NCBI GenBank assembly: GCA_035771175.1
Contig: CM069605.1
Location: forward strand, 17,562,288 to 17,626,287
Direction: 5' to 3'
Source: Paratinospora sagittata
Taxonomy: Eukaryota > Streptophyta > Magnoliopsida > Ranunculales > Menispermaceae
DNA length: 64,000 bases
Part shown: in pieces, positions 22,873 to 34,522 of the stretch
Numbering within the stretch: the stretch's first letter is position 1
Layout: the number at the start of each line of letters is the position of its first letter
Notes under the pieces: model-generated
Seen by the model: only the letters and a program-made list of their open reading frames with translations
Database searches by the model: none
What the model was told of the DNA's origin: nothing
Position numbers and translations under genes: made by a program

Positions 22873-24006
22873 TCATACCCCTATTAGATTCTTGCTGGTA
22901 TCAGGATCTAATTCTGTCACTGCCTTAGCTTGCTCCCTTATACCAAATGCTGCAGAAATAACTGGAGTAGTAGAAGGCTTCGGCATAGGACATCGATTTG
23001 CCTTGTGGCCTTTTATGCCACACCTGAAGCAAGTGATGATAGTCCTCGGGCCTAAAGATGCAGTCTGTGACTGACCCTGTGATCTGGCTGGAGCCTGAGC
23101 TCCCTTACTATGCACAAATGGAGTAGGTGCAACAAAAACAGGAGTCACAAATGAATCAGCTCCAGAAAATACTCCACTAATCTTGGGATTCTTATTATCA
23201 TCACAAAACTTCTTGCCCCATTTCTTCTTTTTCTTCCCCTGAGATGGAGAAAATGACTCAAACTGGAACATAGGTACAGTCTCAAAATCCAATGCCTGCC
23301 TCACGGCCTAATCATAACTCGCCACAACGACCAACGCCAAAACCTGTCGAATCTGATCGCAAAAACCATCACGAATCCTCTTCATTCTCAACTCATCTGT
23401 AGGAACCAACTCTGGAGCAAAAAGTGAACCTATTAAATTCATGCTCATACTCTCGAACTGATCTATCACCCTGAGTCAACTGGATAAATTTATTTCGCCT
23501 CCTGCCAACTTCTGACCGCAAGTAGTAAGTCTTATAAAACAATTCCTTGAATTTTTCCCATGTTTTGATCTCCCCATGAGACCTTTGTGTCGTCTCCCAC
23601 CATCTGTCAGCTTAAATCTAGTCAGGCAAATTTTATCCCTGTCTAGTGCTTGCATATCTTCAAATATGACTTCAATGCAAAAGCCATCTCTCAACATCCT
23701 CAAGCTTCAGACTGCCTTAAAATGTTAGGGGTTCTCACATCTTGTAGGCCTTCATTACTTTCTCGTATATTTTCTTTACCTCTATGTGTTCTCTGGACTT
23801 AGGAATCCGTACCCTTGCCTCAGTAGAAAGTGAACCAGCCACTGCACCAAGACTATCGGTGCCCACACCCTAAATAACAGGTGTCTCTACACGTGGCCTA
23901 TCCTGTTGCAACTTAATGATCATCTCTAAGAGTTGAGCATTCTGCTACTATTGGATTGCAAACATTTCTTTCAGCCTCTTTAGCCTATCTTGATCACTAG
24001 GGTCCA
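22873..24006 (-). pseudogene. G1 gag remnant with CCHC zinc knuckle
   Basis: The zinc knuckle CFRCGIKGHKANRCP lies at about 22987-23031 in an open stretch at 22873-23304. Upstream the frame is broken. The likely start is the ATG at about 24006, which reads MDPSDQDRLKRLKEM, a plausible gag N-terminus with a leucine-zipper-like pattern. The order PBS (24191), gag, protease matches an intact gypsy layout. It packaged the element RNA; now nonfunctional. Confidence 0.75.
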
Positions 24007-24190
24007 TTGCTAACCCTAATTTGCCCTTCTTCAGAAAATTGAAAATTCAATGGGCAAGAATGCATCAAGCAGGGTAGCATATAATGGATAACATTGAAAT
24101 AATCTAACTACCCATACAATCGATCATAACATTATAAGGCTTTTATCTTTTTAAAGTTTTTACAACCTAACCATAGGCAACCTAAACATA

Positions 24191-24203
24191 GGCTCTGATA
24201 CCA
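24191..24203 (-). promoter_or_regulatory. Primer binding site of G1 (initiator tRNA-Met type)
   Basis: The minus strand reads TGGTATCAGAGCC, complementary to the 3' end of plant initiator tRNA-Met. It sits 5 bp from the LTR end at 24209, which fixes the orientation of G1 as minus. Confidence 0.9.
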
Positions 24204-24208
24204 ACATT

Positions 24209-26108
24209 GTCACACCTTCTCACTGGGTGACGTCACGACCGACACAGTACCCCAGATGATGCCACTACATGACAAAATCTGAAATACAACTAGGCCTCTA
24301 CGCGAAAAATACCTAAACAATCACAAAATACAACTTGTATATGACAAATATAATTGAACCAAAATTCAAAATCCATCATCCATAACAACAAGATCAAATC
24401 CATCCCGTATGTACACCACAAGGCTCAATATATATAAAAAAACATCCACCTGAACTCAAACAAGAGTCCATCATCCAAAGATGTCATATATAGTCCATCT
24501 ACATTTATACATCTATGTCTTATATACTTATGTACAGTGATAGTTATATATATAGACAAGTTCGAAAACAACAAAATAATAAACATAAACCAAAACTGTA
24601 CCCAAATCCACAAAATCAAAACCTACATCCAAAAAAAGAAGGAGAAAAAGGGGTCGTGGACGATCAAGCCTTGCTCTTCCCTTTCGGATCAAAACCTGAG
24701 AAAATAGGAAAATAAGGTGAGCTCAACTAGCTCAATGAATAATTCTCGCAATAATATCTATATATGCATTTATAAAACATGTATACCATTGAAAAAACGT
24801 TTACAACTTCAAATGCATTAGTGAAATGTATTATACATGCTTCCAATTAAACATATAAATTTGTGCATCATTTTCATAAAAACATGTAGAAAAGCCTCAA
24901 CACGAGGTTGTGTCAAGATAACACATGCCTCCAGTTTCCCCATTGCGCTATAGGTTCAAACCAGTGCATTATCCACAACAAATCTTTCCACCCTTACATA
25001 CCTCAGCCAAGAAAGGTTTTTTCCTGAGAGGACAAGTAAATAGAAAGACCATAAATGCCAAGATATTTAATCCCAAATACCTAAGGCATGAAATCCATGT
25101 CATGATCATAAATGCAATGCACATACATAATAGGAAGCATATCATTCAACAAGCCAATTTTATATAAATACAATGCCATTAATAGAGAAATAAGGTGAGA
25201 AATACTCAACGAATCCAAAAGTAATTTAACCAAGCTAAACACTCCCAAATTGACTAATCCAATCTCAATGTCCCGAAATCAACATAAATTTACACCTTCT
25301 AGATTAATTTCATGCCCAAACACATTAATTCAACCCAACCATGCCCAAGTGCATGATTTTGTAATATCTAGGCCTTGGGCCATTATAATTCAATTAAAAT
25401 ATACATCATGCTCAATTCATGATCAAATTGATCATAACCCATCTAGTTCATATCAATTCACCATAATTATCATCATTCAAAGCATAAATAACAATTATGC
25501 CTTGTAATGAGATTAAGCTAATAAATAGGCTTATCCCATAACATAGCCAACATTGGGCAAATAATAGCATGAATTATCATAATTCATGTCCAATTAACAA
25601 TAATTCAACTTAATTTCATGTTCCAAGGTCAAGAGCATTAAAAGCCCTAAAATTTGGAAATGTCCATACTAGGCCATAATATCAATTTGAACTAGCCATC
25701 ATGTTCCACCATTTCTAATCTCAGTTTAACATCAAGAGTCCATCAAATATGACTATTTAGTCAACATAGTTGACATGCAAGTCATATGCTCAATTCTAGG
25801 TCTATACATTAAGTTGGGGTCTTTTCAACTAAACCTCAAGATTTCATCATAGAAATTTCAATTAAATCTCATGCATAGGCATTTACCACCCTCAAGCTCA
25901 ACATAGTTGACATGCAATTCATTTGACAAGCTCTAAGTCCATGAATTAAGGGTAGGTCCATTCACAAGAGTTCCACCAATTTCAAGTTATAATTTGGGGA
26001 AAACTCCATTAATGGCTTCCATTGAGCTCTAGAATTCATAAAAACTAACATACAATGCATATTTAGGTCTGGGTTATACATGTGACAACAACATATCATG
26101 AGAATTAT
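24209..26108 (-). mobile_element. 5' LTR of G1, interrupted by element G2
   Basis: The minus-strand end reads GGTGTGACA at 24209, next to the PBS. Segments such as AAGGTGAGCTCAACTAGCTCA (24716) and ACATTTATAAAACATGTAT recur in the G3 LTR near 53270-53335, so it is the same LTR family. At 26108 the sequence is cut by the LTR of G2. The expected LTR start (as at 16880) is not found right of G2, so the LTR is incomplete. No genes in this stretch. Confidence 0.7.
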
Positions 26109-27464
26109 TGTCACACCCCGCCCGGACGCGCCTAAATAGGCAGAACACTCATGGACGGGGCGCGAATGCATTATAATAACAACCGAGCGCGCAGGAACAC
26201 AATTATGTACAAGTCTGATTTCATTAATTTCAGAATATATCTTTGTACATGAAATAGTAAACGGAACATCCTCCCAAAATCCCCAATGAATAAACAAAGG
26301 GTTACAAAATGTGGGCCCAAAAACCTCCACCCAGTCCACCCTAATCTCTTAAGAAAAATTGGATAACAACGGGCTACTTGCCCAGTGAGTAAAATAGTTT
26401 GTGAATATAACAATTAATAAAGGAAACTTCATAATCAAATATCACATAAACACAACAAGCATCATAATCAGTACAACATGTATGTGTGCATGACACCATC
26501 TCGTAATGGTTTCGTGATTGTACATCGCCTGAGTTCACGTACAGATGTCCATCCCCAGGTGTAGTCGGGTTCTCATTGTATGTCCCTCCTCAGGAATGAT
26601 GCCCTGGATTCACGTACAGATGTTCATCCCCAGGTGTAGTTGGGTTCTCATTGTACGTCCCTCTCCAGAGAAATATCAATAATAGTGAGCATTGCTTCTA
26701 ACTATTTTATGGATCATAAACTACTTACGTACTTAGGTGGTGTTTATGTATGATGCCAATGCATGAGCAGGTCCAGTCTTTACTAACATTAGACAGGATT
26801 TGGAAACGTCTGGTGATTCTTATCAGGTCAGTATCACCACGTGTAATGTTAGGATGATCAGTATCACTTGTACAATCGGGTAGCTTCCAAATAAGACCGA
26901 CCAGATCAGTTTCCAGCTTGAGAGGTGAGACACGAGGTCTACTTAAGTACCAATCGTCTATAGTAGCACGCTGCCTCCCGTTCACTATTCAAAGTTATTG
27001 ATGACAAGGCAATGTCTGGTTGAGCCAGATTGACCACTAATCCGGCATAATTACAGTGTAATACATGAACTCCAAATATACAGGCATAAGTATGACAAGT
27101 ATTAACATTATACGCAATAATGCACTGTAAATGAATAGTAGATATAATAATAAATGAACGTAAACTTTAATAAAAGTTATAGGACACGCAAACCTATGTT
27201 TCATTCTCCACCTTCAGATAATAACTTCTTCTAGAACTGGCGCCTTCCTCGAGCAGAACCGGGTTGCACCGTAATGAGAGAAGAGAAAAACTCAAGGAGA
27301 GTGAGGGAGAAAGAAATGAGCAAGTGATTTAGTGTGAAAAATGAGGGGGGTAGGGTTTCTTTTATAGAAAAAAAAATGTGCCTGAACCTTCTGGCAGGTT
27401 GCCCGAACGTTCAGGCAGTGCCCGAAGTTCAACATTTTTTTTTGTGCAATCCTAGGACATTGCA
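26109..27464 (-). mobile_element. G2 3' LTR (LTR family B, copy B1)
   Basis: On the plus strand it starts TGTCACACCCCGCCCGGAC and ends CCTAGGACATTGCA. It aligns along its length with 38631-39942. Shared landmarks include the TTCACGTACAGATGTCC phrases near 26535 and 26595 (the second block is a local duplication absent from the right LTR) and the repeated GAACGTTCAGG-like words before the TATA box. LTR B3 at 43959 is a third copy. Confidence 0.88.
27359..27425 (-). promoter_or_regulatory. TATA box and adjacent dyads of LTR B1
   Basis: The minus strand reads CTATAAAAG at 27359-27367. Directly upstream (27376-27425) are repeated GCCTGAAC / GTTCAGGC words containing the dyad GAACGTTC. The right LTR has a decayed TATA (CTATTAAAG near 39830) and different but again dyad-rich words next to it. 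Confidence 0.55.
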
Positions 27465-27499
27465 CTCTACCCGCCTTAAAAGGATTTCACCCTTGAAAT

Positions 27500-28015
27500 T
27501 CAATACGTGAAGTGATGATTGTTGTCTGCGTGAGATTCACTATCGTCATCATTACTCAAAAGATCAGGGTAGTGCCTGTAAGGCCCCTGAATAGCACTGT
27601 GGCCGGTGGAGTCCTCTATATCATGAAATAATAGAAAGCAAATGGAGTCGGATTCGTCCTCAGAAGGTTCCAACATTTGCCTCACAGATGGTGGTGTAGG
27701 GCTCTGCAAGTTGTAGAGTTTCAAGGGAGGTAGGTTGAGCAACAGAATGTTTTTTCACGCTATTGCCCGAATCTGGCCCCTTGGCAATTTTGGTAGGAGA
27801 TCTTGCCACGATGAGAGCACAGGATTGTTTCAGGCAAAATTGTTACGAAAAATCGATGCACGCTCTGGCGATAAGGACCGCTGTCTGTGGGGCGATGGAG
27901 TTGGTGATGCAAAGTAGTTGTGGCTTGACTCAGATCTTGAAGGAGATGCCACAGGTTGCCAAAAAAGTTGATGCGTGTGTGTATTATTGCCTCCATCGAT
28001 ATTATTTTCAGACAT
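27500..28015 (-). pseudogene. G2 accessory 3' ORF, copy A (about 170 codons, two TGA stops)
   Basis: One minus-strand frame runs from an ATG at 28015 (MSENNIDG) to a stop at 27500, broken only by two TGA codons. The N-terminal third is rich in His, Ser and Pro (SHNYFASP, HRQRSLSPERA). The C-terminus is acidic and His-rich (EPSEDESDSICF, LLSNDDDSESHADNNHH). It begins about 95 bp after the integrase stop and ends just before the polypurine tract and LTR. A second copy of the N-terminal part exists at 30962-31156. I recognise no domain. Its position is that of env-like or accessory ORFs in other gypsy lineages; function is unknown. Confidence 0.5.
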
Positions 28016-28110
28016 CTGCATAGTTATTTACATAAACGAATATATTAAGATATTGTAAACAAAGTTCCATAATTTCATTGGTAAGTGAAAAGGTACAATG
28101 CATCACATCA

Positions 28111-29108
28111 TCAACTATTACTAGAAAATAATTCAGGGTATTTCAGTATAATTGTTTCTTCTAGTTCCCATGTTGCTTCCTCTACTCCGTGGTGATCCCA
28201 GAGCACTTTCACAAGTGGTATGCTATGTCGCCTTAGTTCATGAGTTTTTTGATCCAGAATTTGTATCTCTCTCTCCCGATACTTGTTTCTTTCCTCAACC
28301 CGAACCTCAATCAGAGGGATGATATGCGAAGGATCAGGATGATACTTTTGAAGCATAGATACGTGAAAAACATCATGAACTTTAGGCATGGAAAATGGAA
28401 GGGATAGACGATAGGCTAGTTTTATAATACGTTCAATGATCTGAAATGGACCGATATACCGTGAGGAGAGCTTTCCTATGATCCCAAAGTATTTGACACC
28501 TCTTGTAGGCTGAACTTTTAGAAAAACCAAGTCCACTTTGTCAAATTCTAGAGGTTTTCGTCGTTTGTCCGCATACCTCTTATGTCGACTTTGTGCAACA
28601 CGAAGTCACTCCTTTACTAGTGTAATTTTCTCAGAAGTCTTTTGAAGTAGTTCAGGCCCTAACTACGGTCGATCTGCCATATCTAACCAGCATACGGGAG
28701 ATCTACAAGAACGACCATAGAAAGCCTCATATGGTGCCATGCCGATACTGGTTTGATAGTTGTTGTTGTATGCAAACTCAACCAAATGTAACTATTTTTT
28801 CCACCCGTCATGAAAATCCAAAATGCAACAACGTAACATGTCCTCAAAGATCTAGATAATACGCTCTGACTGCCCATTAGTCTGATGGTGAAAAGTTGTG
28901 CTCATGGTGATCCTGGAGCCCATTCTACTCTGCAAGCTTTGCCAAAACTTTGATGTGAATCGAGGGTCTCGATCAGAGATGATCGTGAGTGGTATGTCAT
29001 GGAGGCGTACGATCTCTCTTTCATACAACTCGGCAAGCTTGGCGGGGTCATCTGTGAACTTTATTGGCAAAAAGTGTGCAGACTTTGTAAGTCTGTCAAT
29101 GATAACAT
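28111..29108 (-). pseudogene. G2 second integrase copy, 5'-truncated, with chromodomain
   Basis: The copy begins abruptly at 29108 with VIIDRLTKSAHFLPIKF, which contains the first catalytic Asp. It continues through IISDRDPRFTSKFWQSL (second Asp) and HHQTNGQSER (catalytic Glu). The C-terminal ORF (28111-28536) has YIGPFQIIERI, VHDVFHVSMLQKYHPDP and the chromodomain-like HSIPLVKVLWDHHGVEEATWE. The zinc-binding N-terminus is missing: upstream sequence switches at 29108 to ORF1 copy B. Frame breaks occur between the pieces. It resembles the first copy at 31300-32595. Confidence 0.85.
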
Positions 29109-29159
29109 AGTTTCAAACAAACATTTTATTTATATATAAAAAAATAATTGCAATGACAG

Positions 29160-30705
29160 TAATCATTCCTAATTTTTCCGCCTACTACTACTTTTCCTAG
29201 AACTTCTGTTAGTTATAGAACGATTACCAGAAGAACTTTGAGAAGATGTTCGCTCTTCTACCATGCCTTTCACACATGTTATCAAAGCATTCTGGATCTC
29301 CTGCATCCGAGCAAGACTAGATACAATCACATTTAACTGGTCAAATGGATTTGTCGATTGTCCCATTGATGGTTGGTAGGTTGTTTGCCCCATAGGTGGA
29401 GGATAGACTGTAGGCATTGGTAGAAAATGTTGGTCGTATGGTTGACTCATAAGTGGAAGGTAATTAGTTTGATTATATGAGGACTTCCTAACTGGGACCT
29501 CCTGGACGGTTGGATATGTCTGAGTCGAACAATTTTGAAAGAGTGGATTCATCGGGATATCCTGTCTTCCAAAGTTTGGTGTTGTCCAATTTTGTTGCAC
29601 TTGGTTCACAGGAATTGGATGACATGGTACCTCAGGAGTTGGAAACCTTTGGTACGTCGTATTGCCTTGAGTTGGGAGGATCAAAGAAGGTGGATTGACC
29701 CAAGTTGTCAAAGAGATCATCCTCGGAGAATAGATGATCGGTTTGATCATTATTCGGGGATGGGTTTGTTGTTGTTGTGTTCTAGTTTGGCTCGTTCATT
29801 GGTGCTTCCCTAATAGGAATCTTGCGCCGACTTTTTTGTTGACAACATCCATTACTATCTCTAGCTCTTCTGCTATTTTCCCCGGAAGTCTGGCCAAAAA
29901 TTTTTTCGTCAGTCACCCCTCCCCTTGAGACGAAAGTCTTTGAGATGGAGGATACTGTAACAGCATTAATGATCTATTTCGAAGATTCATCAAAAGTATT
30001 GATGTTTGCCTCCCAAAGCATCCTCATTATCAAGACTCTGTAGCCGAAGAGTTCCTTCTTCGTAGGATTTTGATTCACCCGCAACATTTGCTGGATGATA
30101 ATGTGAGGTGGGGAGACAAAGATTCTTTTTTCTAAGCAGTATAGCACAAGAAGTTGAGCTCTTATCATAGATCCTCTAGTCACCAATTCTGACAAGATGT
30201 TGTTGAATACGATCTTCCCAAGGCCGGCAAGAGGTGGTTTAAGGAGATTATTTGGGAGGTGGGCGTACGTCATTTGGGTGTACGGCATGTCGACAAGAAA
30301 ATTGAACAACTGTTCCTTGGATTCCTCAATCTCTGCAACCTTCTAGGGTTCATGTGGATCAATGATCTTTTCTCCTATTAGGATTTTCATAAGTCGTGAA
30401 ATAGTTTCGACGCTAATGAAAATTTTTACTCCCTTGATCATTGTCTCCAAGACAGGAGTGATCCCATCTTCTTGAAGTCCCACGCAATTCATGGATTCGT
30501 AAAAAGACTTCACCAAGTTGAAGGAGGCAACTTTTGTTATATTCAACCACCCCAGTTTTGAGAGTTTGTCGTGAAGGATAGGACGGAGACGGAGATCTCT
30601 ATTGTCGATACTCCTCATAGTCATAACCTCTCGTTTGAAAAGTTTCGTAAGTCTTATGGAAATCGATACCCAACTACCGAAAGTCGTTCCTTTACTTGAG
30701 ATCAT
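29160..30705 (-). pseudogene. G2 extra ORF1, copy B
   Basis: This is a second copy of the ORF at 36380-38024. The N-terminal half (30705-29974) has FNLVKSFYESMNCVGLQ, VETISRLMKIL and YAHLPNNLLKPPLAGLGK. A TAG follows HEP near residue 120, and a frameshift lies between 29974 and 29750. The C-terminal part (29169-29750) is rich in Pro, Tyr, Gln and Asn, with YPPPMGQTTYQPSMGQ, and ends in a basic serine tail (SSRKSSSRRKN). Copy B ends against the truncated integrase copy at 29108. Predicted function as in copy A. Confidence 0.75.
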
Positions 30706-30961
30706 TATCTTGCTGAAAGGAAGATAAAACTAGTAAAATACACAAAATATATTCCTAACATCTTTAAGATTTATGCCTTGTCTGTTGGAAAATATTTTTT
30801 ATTTTTCCTCCTGATGTTTATGCCATCAGGGAATCCACATTTTATCGTTAGCAACAAGTGATATATATATATATATATATATAAATTCTAACTATATAAC
30901 AAAACTATATAGTTATTTAGATATATATATTTAATATAAATCTTAACTATATATAATTCAT
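30706..30961 (-). other. Fusion zone between G2 unit 1 tail and unit 2 head
   Basis: AT-rich sequence matching the region upstream of ORF1 copy A (38025-38305). At about 30965, instead of continuing to a PBS and LTR, it passes directly into the 3' accessory ORF of the first unit. TA-rich repeats lie at 30860-30885. Confidence 0.6.
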
Positions 30962-31156
30962 ATATATAGTTCGGGTAAAATTGTTACGAAAAAGCCATGC
31001 ACGCTCTGGCGATAAGGATCGTTGTCTGTGGAGCGATGGGATTGGTGATGCAAAGTAGTTGTGACTTGACTTATATCCTGAAGGAGTCGCCACCGGTTGC
31101 CAAAGAGGCCATTGCATGTGTGCATCACTACATCCATCGGTATTATTTTCAGACAT
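30962..31156 (-). pseudogene. G2 accessory 3' ORF, copy B (N-terminal part only)
   Basis: From an ATG at 31156 the frame reads MSENNTDG, then SHNYFASPIPSLHRQRSLSP. It matches copy A (28015-27830) over about 60 codons and then runs into the fusion zone. It lies about 145 bp after the end of integrase copy 1. The acidic C-terminal half is absent. Two copies keeping the same frame and start support a once-used ORF. Confidence 0.5.
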
Positions 31157-31299
31157 CTGTATAGTTATTTTAGTGAAACGATGTATTAAGATATTTGTAA
31201 ACAAAGTTCCATCATTTTATTGATAAATGAAATAGTACAATGTATCACATCATCAATTATTACTAGAAAATAATTTAGGGTATTTCTGTTTAATTATTA

Positions 31300-32595
31300 T
31301 TTCTAGTTCCTATGTTGTTTCCTCTACTCCGTGGTGATCCCAGAGCACCTTCACAAGTGGTATGCTACGTCGCTTTAGTTCTTGAGTTTTTTTATCCAGA
31401 ATCTGTATTGCTCTCTCCAGATACCTATTTCCTTTCTCAACCCGAATCTCGACCAGAGGGATGATATGTGAAAGATCAGGACGATACTTTCGAAGCCTGA
31501 ATGCGTCAAAAACGTCATGAACCTTAGACATGGACAATGGAAAGGACAGACGATAACCAAGTTTGCCAATACGTTCAATGATCTGAAATGGACTAATATA
31601 CCATGGGGAGAGCAAAGTGTTTGACACCTTTTGTAGGCTGAACTTTTAGAAAAACCAAGTCCCCCTTATCCAATTCTAGAGGCTGCCTCCGCTTGTCAGC
31701 ATAGCTTTTCTGTCGACTTTGTGCAACGCGAAGTCGCTCCTTTACTAGTGTGATCTTCTAAGAAGTCTCTTGAACTAGTTCAGGCCCCAACTGCGGTCGA
31801 TTTGCCATATCTAACCGACATAACGGAGATCTGCAAGGGTGAAAATAGAGGGTCTCGTATGGTGCCATGTCGATACTAGTTTGGTAGCTGTTGTTGTATG
31901 AAAAATTCAGCTAAATATAAGTATTTTGCCCATCCGTCATGAAAGTCCAAAATGTAGCACCGTAACATGTCCTCCAAGATTTTGATAAGACACTCTGACT
32001 GCCCATCAGTTTGAGGGTGAAAGCTTGTGCTCATGGTGATCCTAGAGCCCATTCTACTCTAGAAGCTTTGCCAAAACTTTGATGTAAATCGAGGGTCTCG
32101 ATCAGAGACGATCGTGAGTGGTATGCCATGGAGGCGTACGATCTCTCTTTCATACAGTTTGGCAAGCTTGGCAGGGTTATCCGTGAACTTTATTGGCAAA
32201 AAGTATGCAAACTTTGTAAGTCTGTCAATGATAACCCAGATAGCATCTTGCCCTTTATTATTTTGAGGCAAGGCCGTAACAAAATCCATTGCGATGTTCT
32301 CCCACTTCCATTCTCCAATAGGTAAAGGCTGGAGAAGTCTAGAGGGAAGTCTTCGTTCTGCCTTAACTTGCTAGCAAACGAGACATCGAGCAACGAAGTG
32401 TGCAATCGCCTTCTTCATTCCAGAAAACCCATCCTTGTACATCTTGTCACCCCCAAGATGCATAGCGAACCTCGAACAGTGCATCTCAGTGAGCACTTCT
32501 TTCCGAACCTTAAGATCGTTGGGTAAATAGAGACGTTTTTTTATAGAAAATGGCCCCGTCTTCAGAGACCAACCAGTAAGGAAGGTCTTGTTCAC
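31300..32595 (-). pseudogene. G2 integrase, first copy, with chromodomain
   Basis: The zinc region near 32380-32595 has EMHCSRFAMHLGGDKMY and FVARCLVC, the HHCC module. The catalytic core has MDFVTALPQNNKGQDAIWVI with IIDRLTKF (first Asp), IVSDRDPRFTSKFWQS (second Asp) and a QTDGQSE segment near 31990 (Glu). The C-terminal ORF (31310-31627) has YISPFQIIERIGKL and IPLVKVLWDHHGVEETT, a Tekay-type chromodomain end. The frame is shifted from RNase H around a T-run near 32535. It would have inserted the element DNA, with the chromodomain steering to heterochromatin in this lineage. Confidence 0.85.
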
Positions 32596-33958
32596 TAAGT
32601 AGAAGTTCTCGTTTCTCCATTAACATAGGGTCGTTGCCTTGAGCTACTGAAATCTTTCGAACCAGCTCAGAGTTGGCTGATAATTGAGAGAGTCGTGATC
32701 TTGCCCCCTCCTCGATTCGTTTTAGGTTAAGATTCTCCATCTTTGTAGCCAACTTCCCCATCTCGAAGTTAAGAATGCAATGAACATAAGATTTTCTTCT
32801 CAGGGCATCAGCCACAACATTGGCCTTACCGATATGGTACTGGAGTTGAAAGTCATAATCTTTCAAGAACTCCAACCATCTTCTTTGGCGGAGGTTTAGG
32901 TCTCTCTGGGTGTAGATGTACTTAAGACTCTTGTGATCCGAGAAGACCTCAAACCGTTCACCGTATAAGTAATGACGCCATAACTTCAATTCGAATACGA
33001 CAGCTGCAAGTTCCAAGTCATGCGTTGGGTAATTACCCTCATGAATCTTCAGTTGCCTCGAAGCATATGCAACAACTTGGCCTTCTTGCATTAGTACGGC
33101 ACCTAAGCCTTGGAGAGAGGCGTCGTTGTATAGTGAAAATCCAAGTGCATTTCTTGGAGTTATTAGTATTGGTGTTGTCGTGAGACACTTCTTCAATTCC
33201 TGAAATAATGTTTCACAGGCGGGATTCCAAATGAATCGCACATCTTTTTAAGTGAGCTTTGTCATAAGTTCAGCAATCTCTGAGAAGTCCTTGATGAAGC
33301 GTCTATAATAGCCAGCCAAACTAAGAAAACTCCTAATCTGAGTAACAGTGGTAGGCTGCTTCCAGTTTAAAACCGCTTCAGCCTTTAAAGGATCCACCTC
33401 AATGCCATTACCTAAACCCACATGGCCTAGGAATTGAACTTGCTTCGCCCAAAATTTGCATTTACTCAACTTTGCATACAACTGGTGGCTTCTCAAGGTC
33501 TGGAGAACAATCTTAAGATGTATCTTATGGTCTTCCTCGGTTGAGGAATATATCAAGATATCATCTACGAAGACCACCACGAATCGGTCTAAATATAGCC
33601 TGAAAATGCGGTTCATCAAATCTATGAACGCAGCAGGTGCATTTGTTATACCGAACGGCATGACTAAGAACTCGTAATGACCGTACCGAGTTCTAAATGT
33701 CGTCTAGGTAATGTCCGATTCTCGGATCCGGAGTTAATGATAACCGGATCGTAAATCAATTTTAGAGAAGTATTTGGCATCTCTAAGTTGGTCGAACAAG
33801 TCATCGATCCTGGCCAACTGGTATCTGTTCTTAATGGTGACGTTATTCAACTTGCGATAGTCGATGCAAAGTCGTAACGAACCAACCTTTTTGTGAACAA
33901 ACAGAACTGAAGCGCCCCAGGGTGATGAACTTTTCCTGATGAAACCATTACTTTCCAA
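32530..33958 (-). pseudogene. G2 reverse transcriptase and RNase H
   Basis: One minus-strand frame with a few stops. Reverse transcriptase has [19 protein letters not shown] (33734-33958), then [20 protein letters not shown] and the catalytic [18 protein letters not shown] (33248-33661), then [19 protein letters not shown]. After a TAA at about 33245, RNase H (32530-33241) has [18 protein letters not shown] (first catalytic Asp kept), [19 protein letters not shown] and [12 protein letters not shown]. Stops lie in the GYH-LRI and T-TFRTRY segments near 33690-33725. The lineage is Tekay/Del, distinct from but related to G1 and G3. Confidence 0.92.
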
Positions 33959-34522
33959 TTACTTCAATTGTTTGTTCAATTCGACCAGCTCGACATTAGA
34001 CATTCTGTATGGTGGAATTGAGATACGCCCGATCGCAAGTATGATATTGATCTCAAAATCGAATTCCCTAACTGGAGGTAAACCAGGAAGGTCATTTAGA
34101 AAAATTGTTGGGAATTCAGATAATATCGGGACATCGTGTACTTCGAGAGGGTACAGTGCTGGTGATTCATTTTCATCACCAAGGGATAGAGCTCTAAGTT
34201 GTGCCTTGAGAAATGCAACAATAGAGTTGTGTATCCATTTCCTCGTTTCCTGAATCTTGACAAACTCCCCCGTGGGCAAGGTTAACTGAACTTGATTCTT
34301 CATACAATCGATCTTTGTATTCAGTGGTGTGAGCTAGTCCATGCCGAGGATGATGTCAAAGTCTTCAACGTCCATCACAAAAAGATCTACATATATTATT
34401 TGTTTTGACATTCGAAGCACACATCGATAACACTGCAAATTTACGTCAGTACAGCGGGAACAAGTTGCTGAAGGTGCGGACAGGCATTTCTTACATGGCC
34501 CTGCTGGCCGCAATTGAAACAC
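33959..34522 (-). pseudogene. G2 protease C-terminal part fused to the gag zinc knuckle
   Basis: The frame has VMDVEDFDIILGMD, the conserved C-terminal motif of gypsy proteases, followed by the linker to reverse transcriptase (VHDVPILSEFPTIFLNDLPGLPP, 33959-34303). The N-terminal half of the protease, which should carry the D-S/T-G active site, is missing. Only a short unrelated-looking segment lies between the zinc knuckle and the DILGMD motif. This deletion alone would block polyprotein processing. Confidence 0.75.

Noticed and set aside
27735..28023. Overlapping plus-strand ORFs of 60 and 86 codons
   Set aside because: Shadows of the G2 accessory 3' ORF, whose minus-strand frame is supported by a second copy.
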